Of a stretch of 64,000 nt of DNA, positions 34,267-44,326 are shown one piece after another; position 1 is the first letter of the stretch; the number at the start of each line of letters is the position of its first letter. The stretch is from assembly GCA_024180945.1 (NCBI GenBank), contig JAKSGN010000007.1, positions 2,728,001 through 2,792,000 of the forward strand, read 5' to 3'. Made by a program: the position numbers and the translations under genes. The DNA is from Macrophomina tecta. Taxonomy: Eukaryota > Ascomycota > Dothideomycetes > Botryosphaeriales > Botryosphaeriaceae. The notes beneath the pieces were generated by a model that saw only the letters and a list, made by a program, of their open reading frames with translations, was not told the origin of the DNA and searched no databases.

Positions 34267-35614
34267 ATGGGCTTCACTCCCGAGATTGCAGAAGGCTCTC
34301 CCTTCACGCTGGCAAACATACCTTTTGGCGTGATATCCACTTCCGGCTCCTCAGAGACGCACTGCGCAACTGCGATTGGAGACTTTGCGCTTGATCTGCA
34401 TGCACTGAGCAAACATGGAGTTTTCAAGGATGGAGCGGTTGTCAATGCCTTTGCTCAGGTGCGTATGGCCTACTTATTTCTGTTGTATAAAACATTGACA
34501 GCGGGAAGCCCGACTTGAGCATGTTTGCCGCTCTGCCCAGCGCTACACGAACAGCTGCGAGGCAGGAGATCATCGCGGCCGTCAAGAGTGGCTCAGTTGA
34601 CAAGAGCTCCTTCGTACCGCTGGAGGATGCGACCATGCACATGCCGATGGAGTGCAAAGGCTACACCGACTTTTTCTGTTCGTGGGAGCATTGCAACAAT
34701 GTGAGTGCAAAATTTATTTGTACAGCGACGCACGGCGGCTGAGTTTTCCGAAGTGTGCACCGATGAGCGCAGGCAAAATCCCAGAGAACTTCTTCCATGC
34801 GCCTTCGGCGTACAACGGAAGAGCATCGAGCGTGCTGCCGTCTCCCCACAAGGTGCACAGGCCGAAGGGAGTATACTGGGATCCGAAGGGAAGCAAGACC
34901 GCCGTCTACGCACCGTCACGGGCGCTCGACTACGAGCTCGAAATGGGCTTCATCGTGTCCAAGCCGTTGGCGTACGGGCAGGCGCTGGACATCGACTCGG
35001 CGCCGGAGCACATTTTCGGATTCGTGCTGCTCAACGACTGGTCGGCAAGAGATATCCAGGGCTTCGAGATGCCGCCGCTGGGGCCGTTCAACTCCAAAGC
35101 CTTCGGAACCACGATTTCGCCGTGGGTCATCACGTTGGATGCGCTCAATCCATTCGCCTGCAAGCCGAAGCACCCGCAGACGCTGGCGCCACTCGACCAC
35201 CTCCGGTTCGGGGACGGACAGCGCGGAACGTTCGACATCAAGCTGGAAGCGCACTTGCTCCGGAACGGGGCGAGGTACCAGATCTGCAGCAGCAATCTCA
35301 GCTACCTGCTGTGGACCCCGTACCAGCAGCTGACGCAGCAGGCATCGTCAAAGTGTGGGCTGCGGACGGGGGATCTGATCGGGACCGGGACAGTGTCCGG
35401 GGCCGCGACCGAGAATGGCAAGAAGGTGGAGCTGGCGTGCTTGTTCGAGGCGACGCTGAACGGGACTAGCCCGTACAAGTTCGAGGACGGGCAGGAGCTG
35501 GCGTACCTGCAGGACGGCGATGGGATTGCCTTGGCCGCGTGGTGTGTGGACGGCAGCGGAAGGAAGGTGCTGGGGTTTGGGGAGTGTGTGGGGCAGATAG
35601 AGCGGGCGGACTGA
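34267..35614 (+). CDS. Fumarylacetoacetase-like hydrolase, paralog with His-to-Asn change
   Basis: Full two-domain FAH family member, 414 residues, exons 34267-34458, 34509-34700 and 34754-35614. Fumarylacetoacetase cleaves the C-C bond of fumarylacetoacetate at the end of tyrosine breakdown. N-terminal SH3-like domain: MGFTPEIAEG..IPFGVIST. Catalytic domain: YTDFF (metal Asp), ELEMGF (two metal Glu), LNDWSARDIQ (metal Asp), KAFGTTISPWV, DLIGTGTVSG. The loop that is GYHGRASS in animal FAH reads AYNGRASS here (codon AAC at 34814-34816), so the catalytic His is replaced by Asn. Both introns need AAG acceptors to keep the frame. No other homogentisate-pathway gene lies near. A different acylpyruvate or diketone substrate is likely. 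Confidence 0.92.
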
Positions 35615-35751
35615 GAGGGCGGCAGGGCCGAAAGCGGGGAACCGACTTCGCTTCCGAGCCTCCCGCCAGCCCGCCCTTCTCTCCCCACCGATCAATCCAT
35701 CATCTCGTTCGCCCATGCTCCAGTCCGTTCCGACCTGTGTGGCGGCGCGCC

Positions 35752-37807
35752 ATGGACGGCCCGAGGCGCAGGAAGCAGTACAGCAGCTGCGACAGGTGCC
35801 GTCGCTTCCGCGTCGCCTGTGATGCCGCCCGCCGCCAGCAACATCATCGGCTCCGATCCTGCTCGCGCTGCGTGAAGGCCAAGCTTGACTGCACTTTCAA
35901 CGTAAGTCCTGCAGTGCGAGGAACCGCCCCTGGTGTGTGGTCGCTGAAGGATCAGTGGATTGCTGAGAGTCCCCGCAATCTCAGGGCTCGCGAGTCACAA
36001 AATGCAGCCACCGATCGTCCGCCACACGTTCCACTCAGTACTGCAGAGCCGTATTCCCCGGGTGATGATGCGCTGCCGGCCGCAAGCAACTCCCCATCCT
36101 GGCCAGACGCCCAATGGGTCACCAGAGCGCTGCAGGAGATCTACTCGCAAGTGTTTGACCGTGTCTTCTCTGCCTGGATCGCCCACAGCCCAGGAAATAG
36201 CGAGGACACCTCAACGGTATCCAGGAATAATGGCCAGATCAGTGTTCTAGAGCTCTCCGTAGATCTTGACGAGCATGTGGGCATCGTTCCCGAATACCAG
36301 GCGCAGTCGCCGGCACAAACCTCCAGCAGCAGCGCCGACGCCGCCACAATCAATACGATCCTTGTGGCTGCCATTCAATGCTTCACCTCGCGCTGGTTGC
36401 CTGTCTTCGACCGCGCTTTCTCACACGCCCCTCTCTCTCACTGGCATGCAGAGGTAGTGCGCCACCTATGGCGAGCTGCACGTAGGCACATGCTCAAAGC
36501 AATCAACAAAAGGTCCTACCGCTGCATCTTATCTCTTCTACTCTTCGGCCTGACACCCTGTCCCTCGGGTCTTGAAGAAGATGAGGAATCGGACGGCCTT
36601 TCTGGCCAGGCATGTATCCAAATCGCCCTTCGGCACATCTATGATCTGCGCTCTAGACACCGAACTCTTCAGTTCTCCGGTTCCGAGGTCGTCTCGGCCG
36701 ATGCCAGTCATGCGTCACCAAGTCAGCGAGAGCATGTTTCTGAATTCTTGGTCCGAGCCGAGGCTTTATTATACTATGCTGGAGTAATATTCGACACCTC
36801 AGCATCACTCACACTAAACTCACTGCCCCTGTTAACCTCGGGGATCCTGGGAGCTGGCCAGGAGCTTATATTCCAGCTCTTCCACAGCCGTGCTCTTCTA
36901 TTCCATGATGATTGGGCTGAAAAGCGTCAGCAGCACGCTACAATCACAGACACTGACGCAGCCAGCATTATCTACCATGCCGGCGAATGGAAGTTGTACA
37001 CTTGGAAGATGATTTCCGTTTTGAAGGAAGGTTTGAGAGATGGTTATAGCGACGAATTCACATTGGAGGCCTGCAGAGCTGTGTTCGACGCTATTGAGCG
37101 CTTTCAGGTCACACACTACCCTCTGATGAATGCCTGCCGAGAGAAGCTTGAATTCCTAAGCTCAATGCGAAGGCTCGACTGGTGTGGGTTTGTCATATGA
37201 TCTCCTGGGCGAGAGCTCGGCTAATCTACTGGCAGATCTCATAATCCTGCACTGGCACCTTGGGATCTTGATCCTGATAGACGGGGTTGAGGCCGCCGGT
37301 CGTGTCGATTTGATGGCCGAGTTCGAGAAGGTGCGGGCAGACTCGGAGCATGGCGCTCTCAATGCCCTCAAATCTGGCACCGCAACCACTTTCACTATCC
37401 GCAACACTGGATCCTCCGCAGGTGAAAGTACGAAATGCTCTCTCATCTCCATTGATCCGTATCCGCACCACGTCGTGGTCACCGCGCAACTGCTTTCGAA
37501 AAAGATACTCGAGGATCACCGAAAAGGTAGCATCTGTGATGAGGTTTTCGAAAACTTGAGGAACATTATCCTCGCAAGCTTGGACGAGCTACCAATTACC
37601 TCAAGCTCTGTTCAATTGGCCCGTAACCGCATACAAGCTGCGTTTGCTGCCGCATCTCAGTATCCGTCGCGCTTAAACAGGAGAGAGGATACTGCGGTTT
37701 GCCAGTACGAGTTTTCTGGTATTGCCTCTCCTCAAACTGACCTGAGAATGGCTGAATACATGGAGGCTGTACACTCTGCCGGCTTGAGCATTCTCCTAAC
37801 TGGGTAA
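35752..37807 (+). CDS. Zn2Cys6 transcription factor
   Basis: Nuclear regulator, 667 residues from ATG 35752, exons 35752-37183 and 37236-37807 (52-bp intron, which restores RLDWYLIILHWHLGILILID). The Zn2Cys6 cluster is at residues 13-47: Cys 13, 16, 23, 37, 40, 47. The loop of 13 residues between Cys 3 and Cys 4 is longer than in Gal4 (6). The rest is the helical regulatory part with no named domain visible. A GTAAGT at 35902, just after the cluster, with CAG at 35955 would make a 54-nt in-frame intron that may or may not be removed. It starts 137 bp after the FAA-like stop and precedes the amidohydrolase, so it is a natural candidate regulator of the cluster. Confidence 0.92.
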
Positions 37808-38164
37808 TAAATTTACGCCATGGATATGGAGCACTCCTACGGGCTTAACGGATTTCGCGGCCTTAAAGTCTGCTGCAGTATGACAACAATCTCAGCATTG
37901 TGCACGAATTCTAGGAGGAAAAGGAAATAAGAGGCCTTGGCAAAGTACTATTTTCTCACGTAAGTGTTCCATTCTTCCCCAACAGGTAAGTTAATGTGCT
38001 GCATAATGCGGGGTGACTCTTGGAGCTCCAGCAGCGACAAAATAAAAAGCGCAAGGCTGATCATTTCCACTAGATAGCCCCAATACCTTCCAAGTCTCAA
38101 TAAGCTTTCTTGCAGACCAGTGACTGTCTACCGTCCCGATTCGAAACACAAGCATAGCTTCACA
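37808..38164. other. Intergenic, amidohydrolase promoter
   Basis: 357 bp with no ORF of note; the in-frame GTG at 38120 upstream of the amidohydrolase ATG is not a likely start. Confidence 0.5.
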
Positions 38165-39694
38165 ATGGCCGACAACGATTCTTCAATCCTCATCAAACAT
38201 GGCATTGTGATCTCCATGGATCCGAATCTGGGCATCATTCGAGACTGTGACGTCTTGATTGAGGGCAATACTATCGTCAAGGTGGAACCCAACATTGGAC
38301 TAGAAAAGCAATCCGCTACGCGAATTATCGATGCGACCAACTGCATTATCTCTCCAGGCTATATCGATGGCCATCACCATCTCTGGCAACAGCTCCTGCG
38401 CTCAGTGGGATCCGACTGGTCCCTGATGGATTACGCTTTGATCATGCGCACCTGCTTCGGCAGCATTTATGACCCCGATGACGTTTACACGGCCAACTAC
38501 GCCGGCGCGATTGACCTCCTCCACAACGGCATCACCACTGTCGTCGACCATTGCCACATCCTCAACACGCCCGCCCACACCGACGCTGCCATCAAAGCTC
38601 TCAAGGATGCCCAAATCCGTGGCTGCTTCTGCTATGGCCTCTATGCCAACCCACCCCTGAGTGGCCCAGGCAGCTACTTCGACACTACCTCCGCCGCCTT
38701 CACCCCGGCCGCCCGCCGCGACGACGTCCGCCGCGTCCTCGCCCAACACTTCTCTCCCGACAACAACACCTGGGATTCCAGCCTCTTAACCTTGGGCCTC
38801 GCCTGCAACGAGCCGGAGACCACCGGCGCCGCGGGCATCGCCGCCGAAATTGCCTTCGGGCGCTCACTCGCCCTGCCGCTCATCACCGCGCACGTCGCCA
38901 TCGGTCACTATGACGCGAACTTGCAAATCGTCCAGGCGCTCGGCCGCCCCAACTCCACCAACGAGCAAACCCTCGGGCCCGACCTCCTCTTCTCCTACGG
39001 CGCAGCGTGGACGGACGCCGAGTGCTCGCTGCTTGCGACCAGCGGCGCCGGCATCGTCTGCACGCCCGAGACGGAGCTGCAGATGGGCATGGGGCACCCC
39101 GTCGCCTTCCGCGTGATGGACGCGCATGGATGCACCAAAGTGGGCCTCGGCGTCGATGTCACGTGCAGCCAGAATAACGACATGGTGGCGCAGGCGAGGC
39201 TGCTGCTGCAGGCGCAGCGGGCGCGCGATGCGGTGGAGGCGGTCGCACAGGGGAGGGGCCCGCCGCTGGCGGTGAGGAGGAAGGCGCTGAATGTGCTGAG
39301 GCTGGCGACGCAGGGCGGTGCGGATGCCGTGGGCGTTGGGCATTTGGTGGGCAGTCTGTCGCCCGGGAAGAGGGCGGATGTGATCATTACAGAGTGTGAG
39401 GGGGTGGGGATGGTGCCGATCGTGGATCCAGTCGGAATGTTGGTGTGTAATTCGGGGCCGAAGGATGTGAAGACGGTGGTGGTGGATGGGAGGGTGGTGA
39501 AGGATGAGGGGAGGCTGGTGGGGGTAGATTGGGAGAAATTGAAAGGGGAGGTTAGGACGAGGTCGGAGAGGTTGATTAAGGCGAGTGAGGTGATTTTGCC
39601 GGAGATGATGAAGGGGTTTCCAAAGGAGGGGGAGCCGTATGAGGAAGCGATGAAGAAGATTACGGAGATAATGAAGGGAGGAGAGAGGCTGTAG
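38165..39694 (+). CDS. Metal-dependent amidohydrolase (cytosine deaminase / chlorohydrolase type)
   Basis: Single-exon enzyme of 509 residues from ATG 38165. Members of this amidohydrolase subgroup (guanine and 8-oxoguanine deaminases, atrazine chlorohydrolase, hydroxyatrazine hydrolase) remove amino, chloro or alkylamino groups from heteroaromatic rings. Metal-site landmarks are present: PGYIDGHHHLWQQ (HxH at residues 70/72), TTVVDHCH, a later His in LITAHVAIGH, and the Asp in LGVDVTCSQNND. Flanking beta-sandwich pieces are IEGNTIVKVEP and GKRADVIITECEG. The protein is cytosolic, with no signal. The last ~70 codons are purine-rich and encode a Lys/Glu tail. Neighbours point to nitrogen-ring or amide catabolism, but the substrate is not known. 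Confidence 0.93.
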   Translation: MADNDSSILIKHGIVISMDPNLGIIRDCDVLIEGNTIVKVEPNIGLEKQSATRIIDATNCIISPGYIDGHHHLWQQLLRSVGSDWSLMDYALIMRTCFGSIYDPDDVYTANYAGAIDLLHNGITTVVDHCHILNTPAHTDAAIKALKDAQIRGCFCYGLYANPPLSGPGSYFDTTSAAFTPAARRDDVRRVLAQHFSPDNNTWDSSLLTLGLACNEPETTGAAGIAAEIAFGRSLALPLITAHVAIGHYDANLQIVQALGRPNSTNEQTLGPDLLFSYGAAWTDAECSLLATSGAGIVCTPETELQMGMGHPVAFRVMDAHGCTKVGLGVDVTCSQNNDMVAQARLLLQAQRARDAVEAVAQGRGPPLAVRRKALNVLRLATQGGADAVGVGHLVGSLSPGKRADVIITECEGVGMVPIVDPVGMLVCNSGPKDVKTVVVDGRVVKDEGRLVGVDWEKLKGEVRTRSERLIKASEVILPEMMKGFPKEGEPYEEAMKKITEIMKGGERL

Positions 39695-40167
39695 GCTTTG
39701 CTGTTAGTAGGCAGCCTGTCACGAGCCTGATATTCGCATTTTCTCTTGGCGTGTGATGGGGTTCCTGTCAATTTAGCTGATCTCTAACTATAGGCTGGCA
39801 TTGGTGTGAACCTGACAGTCATCTAGTCGGCTCCAGCAGCAACATGATTGGCCCGCGATTGAGCAACAGCAGTGGGAAATGTACGTGATCGGGATTATTG
39901 CCTTCGACTGGCCCGGATCTACATGGCTGCAAGCATTTAGGACTCTACAGCCACGAAATAGAATTGCCCGTGCCCCTCCAATAGCGCCAGAGCGGGGTAG
40001 CCCAACAACGAGCTCGGAGTTTTCTTTATACTACAATGCCTCCTCCTCCATTCCACTTCATCCAGTGATGTTCTATTCTCCAACCCAGATTATTGCATGA
40101 GTCGACTGTCTTATTCCGGCCTGTCTGTTATCAGTTTCCCACTCATGACCCGCTTCGCACCTTCAAC
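39695..40167. other. Intergenic, SDR promoter
   Basis: No gene seen between the amidohydrolase stop and the SDR start. Confidence 0.5.
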
Positions 40168-41155
40168 ATGAGCAACTCGCACCGCGTGCCCCGCTCTCTC
40201 GCCGGCAAAGTCGCCATCGTCACCGGCGCCGGCAGCGCAGGTTCCGGCATCGGCAACGGCCGCGCCGCCGCCATCCTGCTCGCCGAAGACGGCTGCGCCG
40301 TGCTCTGCGTCGACCGGGACGCAGCCGCCGCCGCGGCCACCGTCGACATGATCCGCGCCGACCGCAGCAGCAGCAGCAGCAGCAGCAGTCGCCCGTCGCT
40401 TGGAACGCAAGCCGCGGCCTGCGCGGCGGACGTCTCCGTCCCCGCTGAGTGCGAGCGCGTGGTGCGCACGGCCGTCGAGACGTTCGGCCGGCTCGACATC
40501 CTGGTCAACAACGTCGGGATCCTGGGCGCCGGGGGCGACGCGACGGCGGTGGAGCCGGAGGGCTGGGAGCACGGGATGCGGGTGAACGTGGGGAGCATGG
40601 TGTGGATGGCCAAGCACGCGATTCCGGCGATGCTGAGGAATGATCGGGCGGAGGGCGGGGGCCTGAGGGGTAGCGTTGTGAATATCGGGAGTGTGGCGGG
40701 GCTGGGTGGCGGGATCGGTGATCTGCTGTATCCCGTCAGCAAGGGGGCGATGGTGAATTTGACGCAGTCGATGGCCTTTCAGCATGGGAAGGATGGGATA
40801 CGGGTGAATTGCGTCTGCCCCGGTGAGTATTTTCTGGCGGAGTGGGGCTCGCGCGCCGAACTGCCCGCGGCTTTTTCTTTGCTTTGTCTGGAGTTGCGAG
40901 ATTTTCTTACTGATGAGTGGGAATGCAGGTGCTGTTTGGACCCCGCTGATATCAGAAAATCCCCTAACCAATGAGAATACAAGAAAGGCTCGTGGGAAGC
41001 TGAACCTTCTTGGTGTTGAAGGGACCGGTTGGGATACTGGCTACGCTGTCCGTTGGCTTGCTGGCCCTGAATCGAGATGGATAACAGGGGTTATCCTGCC
41101 CGTCGACGGTGGCCTCTCATCTACTTTACCCTCACATCTACCGGGTACCGAATAG
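40168..41155 (+). CDS. Short-chain dehydrogenase/reductase (cluster SDR)
   Basis: NAD(P)-dependent oxidoreductase of the classical SDR fold, 293 residues, exons 40168-40822 and 40929-41155 (106-bp intron). Cofactor loop VTGAGSAGSGIGNGRA with Asp after beta-2 (CVDRD) suggests NAD(H). Further motifs: NNVGILGAG, catalytic Ser in NIGSVAG, and Tyr-x3-Lys in YPVSKG. The C-terminus has WITGVILPVDGGL. A run of AGC codons at about 40365-40389 inserts a poly-Ser patch in the loop after alpha-2, an expansion unlikely to touch the active site. The start at 40168 begins right before the Rossmann fold; the upstream in-frame ATG at 40096 is less likely. It follows the amidohydrolase on the same strand. Confidence 0.92.
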
Positions 41156-41984
41156 TTCTGAGGAGACAAAAGAATAAATTTGACAGCTATAGGTAGAGAT
41201 AATCCAGAGGATGATACCAAAGAAAGCCTGCGTGGGTGATCCAGTGTGCACCCGCATGGCCCGTTAGCTCAAGAGGCAGCCAAGTCGTTGAGGACTTGAA
41301 TTGTCTGAGAACACCTGTGTTTTGTAGGGAGCCAGGAGGCGAAATGATGGCTTTTCCTGCTATCTGTCAATGCGTGCCATGGTGAGAACACAACGATGTC
41401 TGCCGTGGAAGTTGCGCAAGACCACCCCAGCAGCGTTACCCAAGCTGTTCCTGGGCCTCCATGGATGGCAAAACATCCTTCATCACTCAGTACGAGTATG
41501 AGAGCTTTGCCGAGCTCCATCGGGACCGAGATGTCGACACGGGATGGCCTGGAGGTACACGCTTCCCTGGTATTCCGTGGCCGTGTTTTCTCAGCGTGAA
41601 CATACTTCATGACCAATCAGTCGACTAATGGCAGCTGCTGCTATTGGGACAGCTATCGCAGTTACGGCTATCGACCGACGGACTCGGGTTGATAGGGAAA
41701 TCCGGTCCGGGAGTTTTTTTTTTTTTTTTTTTTTGACGCTGATGACGATGAGCCGGAAACTTTTACTGTATATTCATGTGCAGAGGGATATGCAACACGA
41801 GGACGAGCATTATCGCGTCCTCACGATGAGCAAGATCCGCGACATATCAACAGAGCAAAGGCCACAGTACAAACGGATTGGCGCGGGGACGCTGCATCTT
41901 ACCACGGTTCCAGAAATGGCAAGGGAAACAATCGCACTTGTCTGAGTTGCGCACGTGATGCTTGAGAGAGGGCAAGATACTGCG
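41156..41984. other. Intergenic between convergent SDR and transcription factor
   Basis: Contains a minus-strand ORF at 41269-41616 (115 codons, no domain recognised) and a 21-T run at 41714-41734. A tRNA-like D-arm string near 41262 lacks a T arm. Confidence 0.45.
41714..41734. repeat. Poly-T tract (21 nt)
   Basis: Homopolymer in intergenic DNA between convergent genes. Confidence 0.9.
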
Positions 41985-43754
41985 TCAAACAATCATCCAT
42001 TCGATACCAAGCTTCTTCAGCTTTTGTAGCCAACCAACCGGGGATCCTGGTGTCTCAGGTTGAAGGTCGTTCATACCCCACACCACTTGTAGCGTTTCGA
42101 GTGCTGTGGGGAGATAACCGTAAAGCATCAACTTCCACAGCATAAGCAGGCGCTTGGCAGCCCAAGCACGTCTTTCCGGGGTTTCACTTTCGGCACCAGC
42201 CACGAATGTCGGCCAGGCAGTTCCCTTGTTCAAGCTGTCGTTATCGTCGATGCATGAGAGGTGGGTGATGGTGTCGGATACGAGGCTTTCCACCCCTTCC
42301 TCATCCAGCAAGCAAGCGGATGGTACGACCCGATGTATGTACAAGCAAATGGCGGACTTATGTGCGGAAGCAACGTGGACGCGGCTCTCGAAGTCATCGT
42401 GTGATGATATACCCTGAACTCCCTTCGCCCATGCATGGACATCGAAGGCTTGTGTGCGGCGCATAAGCACCAGGGCCTCCTCTTCCGGGCGGATACGCTC
42501 TTCGGCGGTAGAGCTTGGGTCCATGCTGCATAAGTACGACGCTGAGAGCATTATCTGCAATAAAATCGATGGACAGGACAGATAGCTATTCGACTCTGCG
42601 CGTTCCAGAAATGGGAGGACGTACTGGAAGTGGCGGCTTGCGCTGGTTCTCGACCATCGGGATGAGACTGTGGAGCCGAGGATGTAGAAGCTGGAGACTG
42701 AGGTCAGCAAAATCACACCCCATGAAGGAAGACCTGGACTTACGTCAAGCAGTCGGAGATAACATGGTCGCGCAGCCTGCTCATCATCGCCGAACTTTCC
42801 GATCCATCAGACAAGCCGAATGTTTCGATCAACTTCCTGGCACCCTCAACGTGCACTATACAGTCGCCCTTCCCGGAGTTGATGAGCTCGAAGTTCACGA
42901 AGAGATGAATGGCAGCCAGGAGAACGTCACGGTTGCCTGCGTTCACGTTTTCCAGTGAACGTCTGAGGAGCTTCAAAGCTTTGTGTTTCGCTATTAAGGC
43001 ATCCTGGTAATAACTGGTTGACTGATTGTTCAACAACTGAACTGGTTGCATATGAGTTGCCACCTCATTCGCAACGGCGGCATTGGCCAAGGCTAGTGTG
43101 GATGTGGCAGCTTTCTGCATCTCCATTGATTGAAGATTCGCCAGATGACTAGCCCCGTTTGCAATGGCAATATGGAGTAGCACTGCATGCTCCTTGGAAA
43201 GCGGTATGAGGTCCCGGAAGGGATTAAGATTAGGTATGTCGTATGTCACAAAATCTCCAGACATTCGGTTGGCGACTGGGCGCAACATCAGCCATCAACG
43301 ACACATACATGCATTTACCGCTCGGGGCAATCTTACAGTGGGAGAGGTAAAGTCGAGACGAAGGACCCAAGTCTTGGAACAGCGGGTCGATTAAGGTTGG
43401 CTGGGGTGGTAATACCACATTTGCAGCGTTCACGAAAGGAGTGCTACTTCTCCGGGCCACTATCTGCGAGACCGGGCGGTCCTGTTGGCTGTTGCCAGTT
43501 CCTGGACTTGCGGGACCCGCAGACCCGCTTCTCCGGGGCACAGGCGGCGCGGGGGTTGGAAACGATTTGCCCATCATCTTGCCTCGACTGGCCACGCCTT
43601 GGTTCCACAAAAACAACTTGCCGTAACCGAGACATTCTTGCCCGGTCTTGGCGCATTTTTGACATGTCGGGGTGGAGCGGTCACACTTGAGTCTGCGACG
43701 ACGACAGTTATGACACGGCTTCGATGGAGGTTCGTCCTGGATGGACGTCGACAT
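41985..43754 (-). CDS. Zn2Cys6 transcription factor (second cluster regulator)
   Basis: Exons 43337-43754, 42744-43275 and 41985-42690 (introns of 61 and 53 bp) give 551 residues. Zn2Cys6 at residues 14-41, Cys 14, 17, 24, 31, 34, 41 (KPCHNCRRRRLKCDR), typical spacing. After splicing the middle reads LYLSHFANRMSGDFVTYDIP followed by NPFRDLIPL, the conserved start of the fungal-specific factor domain DUF3468 (Fungal_trans_2). Start ATG 43754, because upstream codons are a low-complexity run. It diverges from the DHA2-type exporter with 572 bp between starts, a usual arrangement for a pathway-specific regulator and its exporter. Confidence 0.93.
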
Positions 43755-44326
43755 CCGGTCCGTGCTCGCCCGGTGGAAAGGAAAAAAAAAAAGTTGAGGT
43801 TTGCCGCTGCACCCCAGGCTCAAGGTTCTAGGGCCTAGAATCCGGAGAATGCGGGAGATCGGCTGAGCCTGGAAGGCAAATAGGTAAGGATGCTGATAGG
43901 GCGAGGCTCCTAAAATGCGACAGGCATGCAGCAGTAGGTCCTTGGGATGGCGAGGGGAAGATGACGACGGAAGGGCACGATAGCGTAAGGCCTGATTACG
44001 TAACGAGCGCGACTGAGTCTTGGCTTCCTGTTTGGGTTAAGAGCGGGTCCTCTGTCCTCAGCACGTGCAAGAGGGAGGTCAACTGCTCTACTTTACAGCC
44101 TGTAAGAGAACGAATGCGGAAGCCAAGAGTCAGGCCTATCTCCGCACCCATGAATGGCTCTCTGTGTCGCTGTGGGCTTCCGTTGTTTTGCTGGCCCGTT
44201 TTCGCTGTCGCCATCCACCGCTCCTGTGGCTCTGATGGCCCGCCTCCTTAAACGGATGGGTGGGCGAAAAGGGCCTCTGAATCCCAGAAATACCAGCAAT
44301 AATACTGACCTTTTCCTGAATCCACG
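43755..44326. promoter_or_regulatory. Divergent promoter, Zn2Cys6 factor / DHA2-type exporter
   Basis: 572 bp between the start codons without a supported ORF. A short A run lies near 43782-43792, next to the regulator's start. No repeat good enough to call an operator. Confidence 0.45.

Noticed and set aside
35539..35751. Upstream extension of the first Zn2Cys6 factor
   Set aside because: The extension overlaps the end of the FAA-like gene in another frame; the ATG at 35752 sits directly before the basic Zn cluster.
40111..40971. 286-codon minus-strand ORF
   Set aside because: Antisense to the SDR; it is open only because of high GC content and has no motif.
41259..41330. tRNA-like string (TTAGCTCAAGAGGCAGC and a CAAGTC/GACTTG stem)
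   Set aside because: No T arm with TTCRA loop and no pairing acceptor; at best a decayed tRNA.
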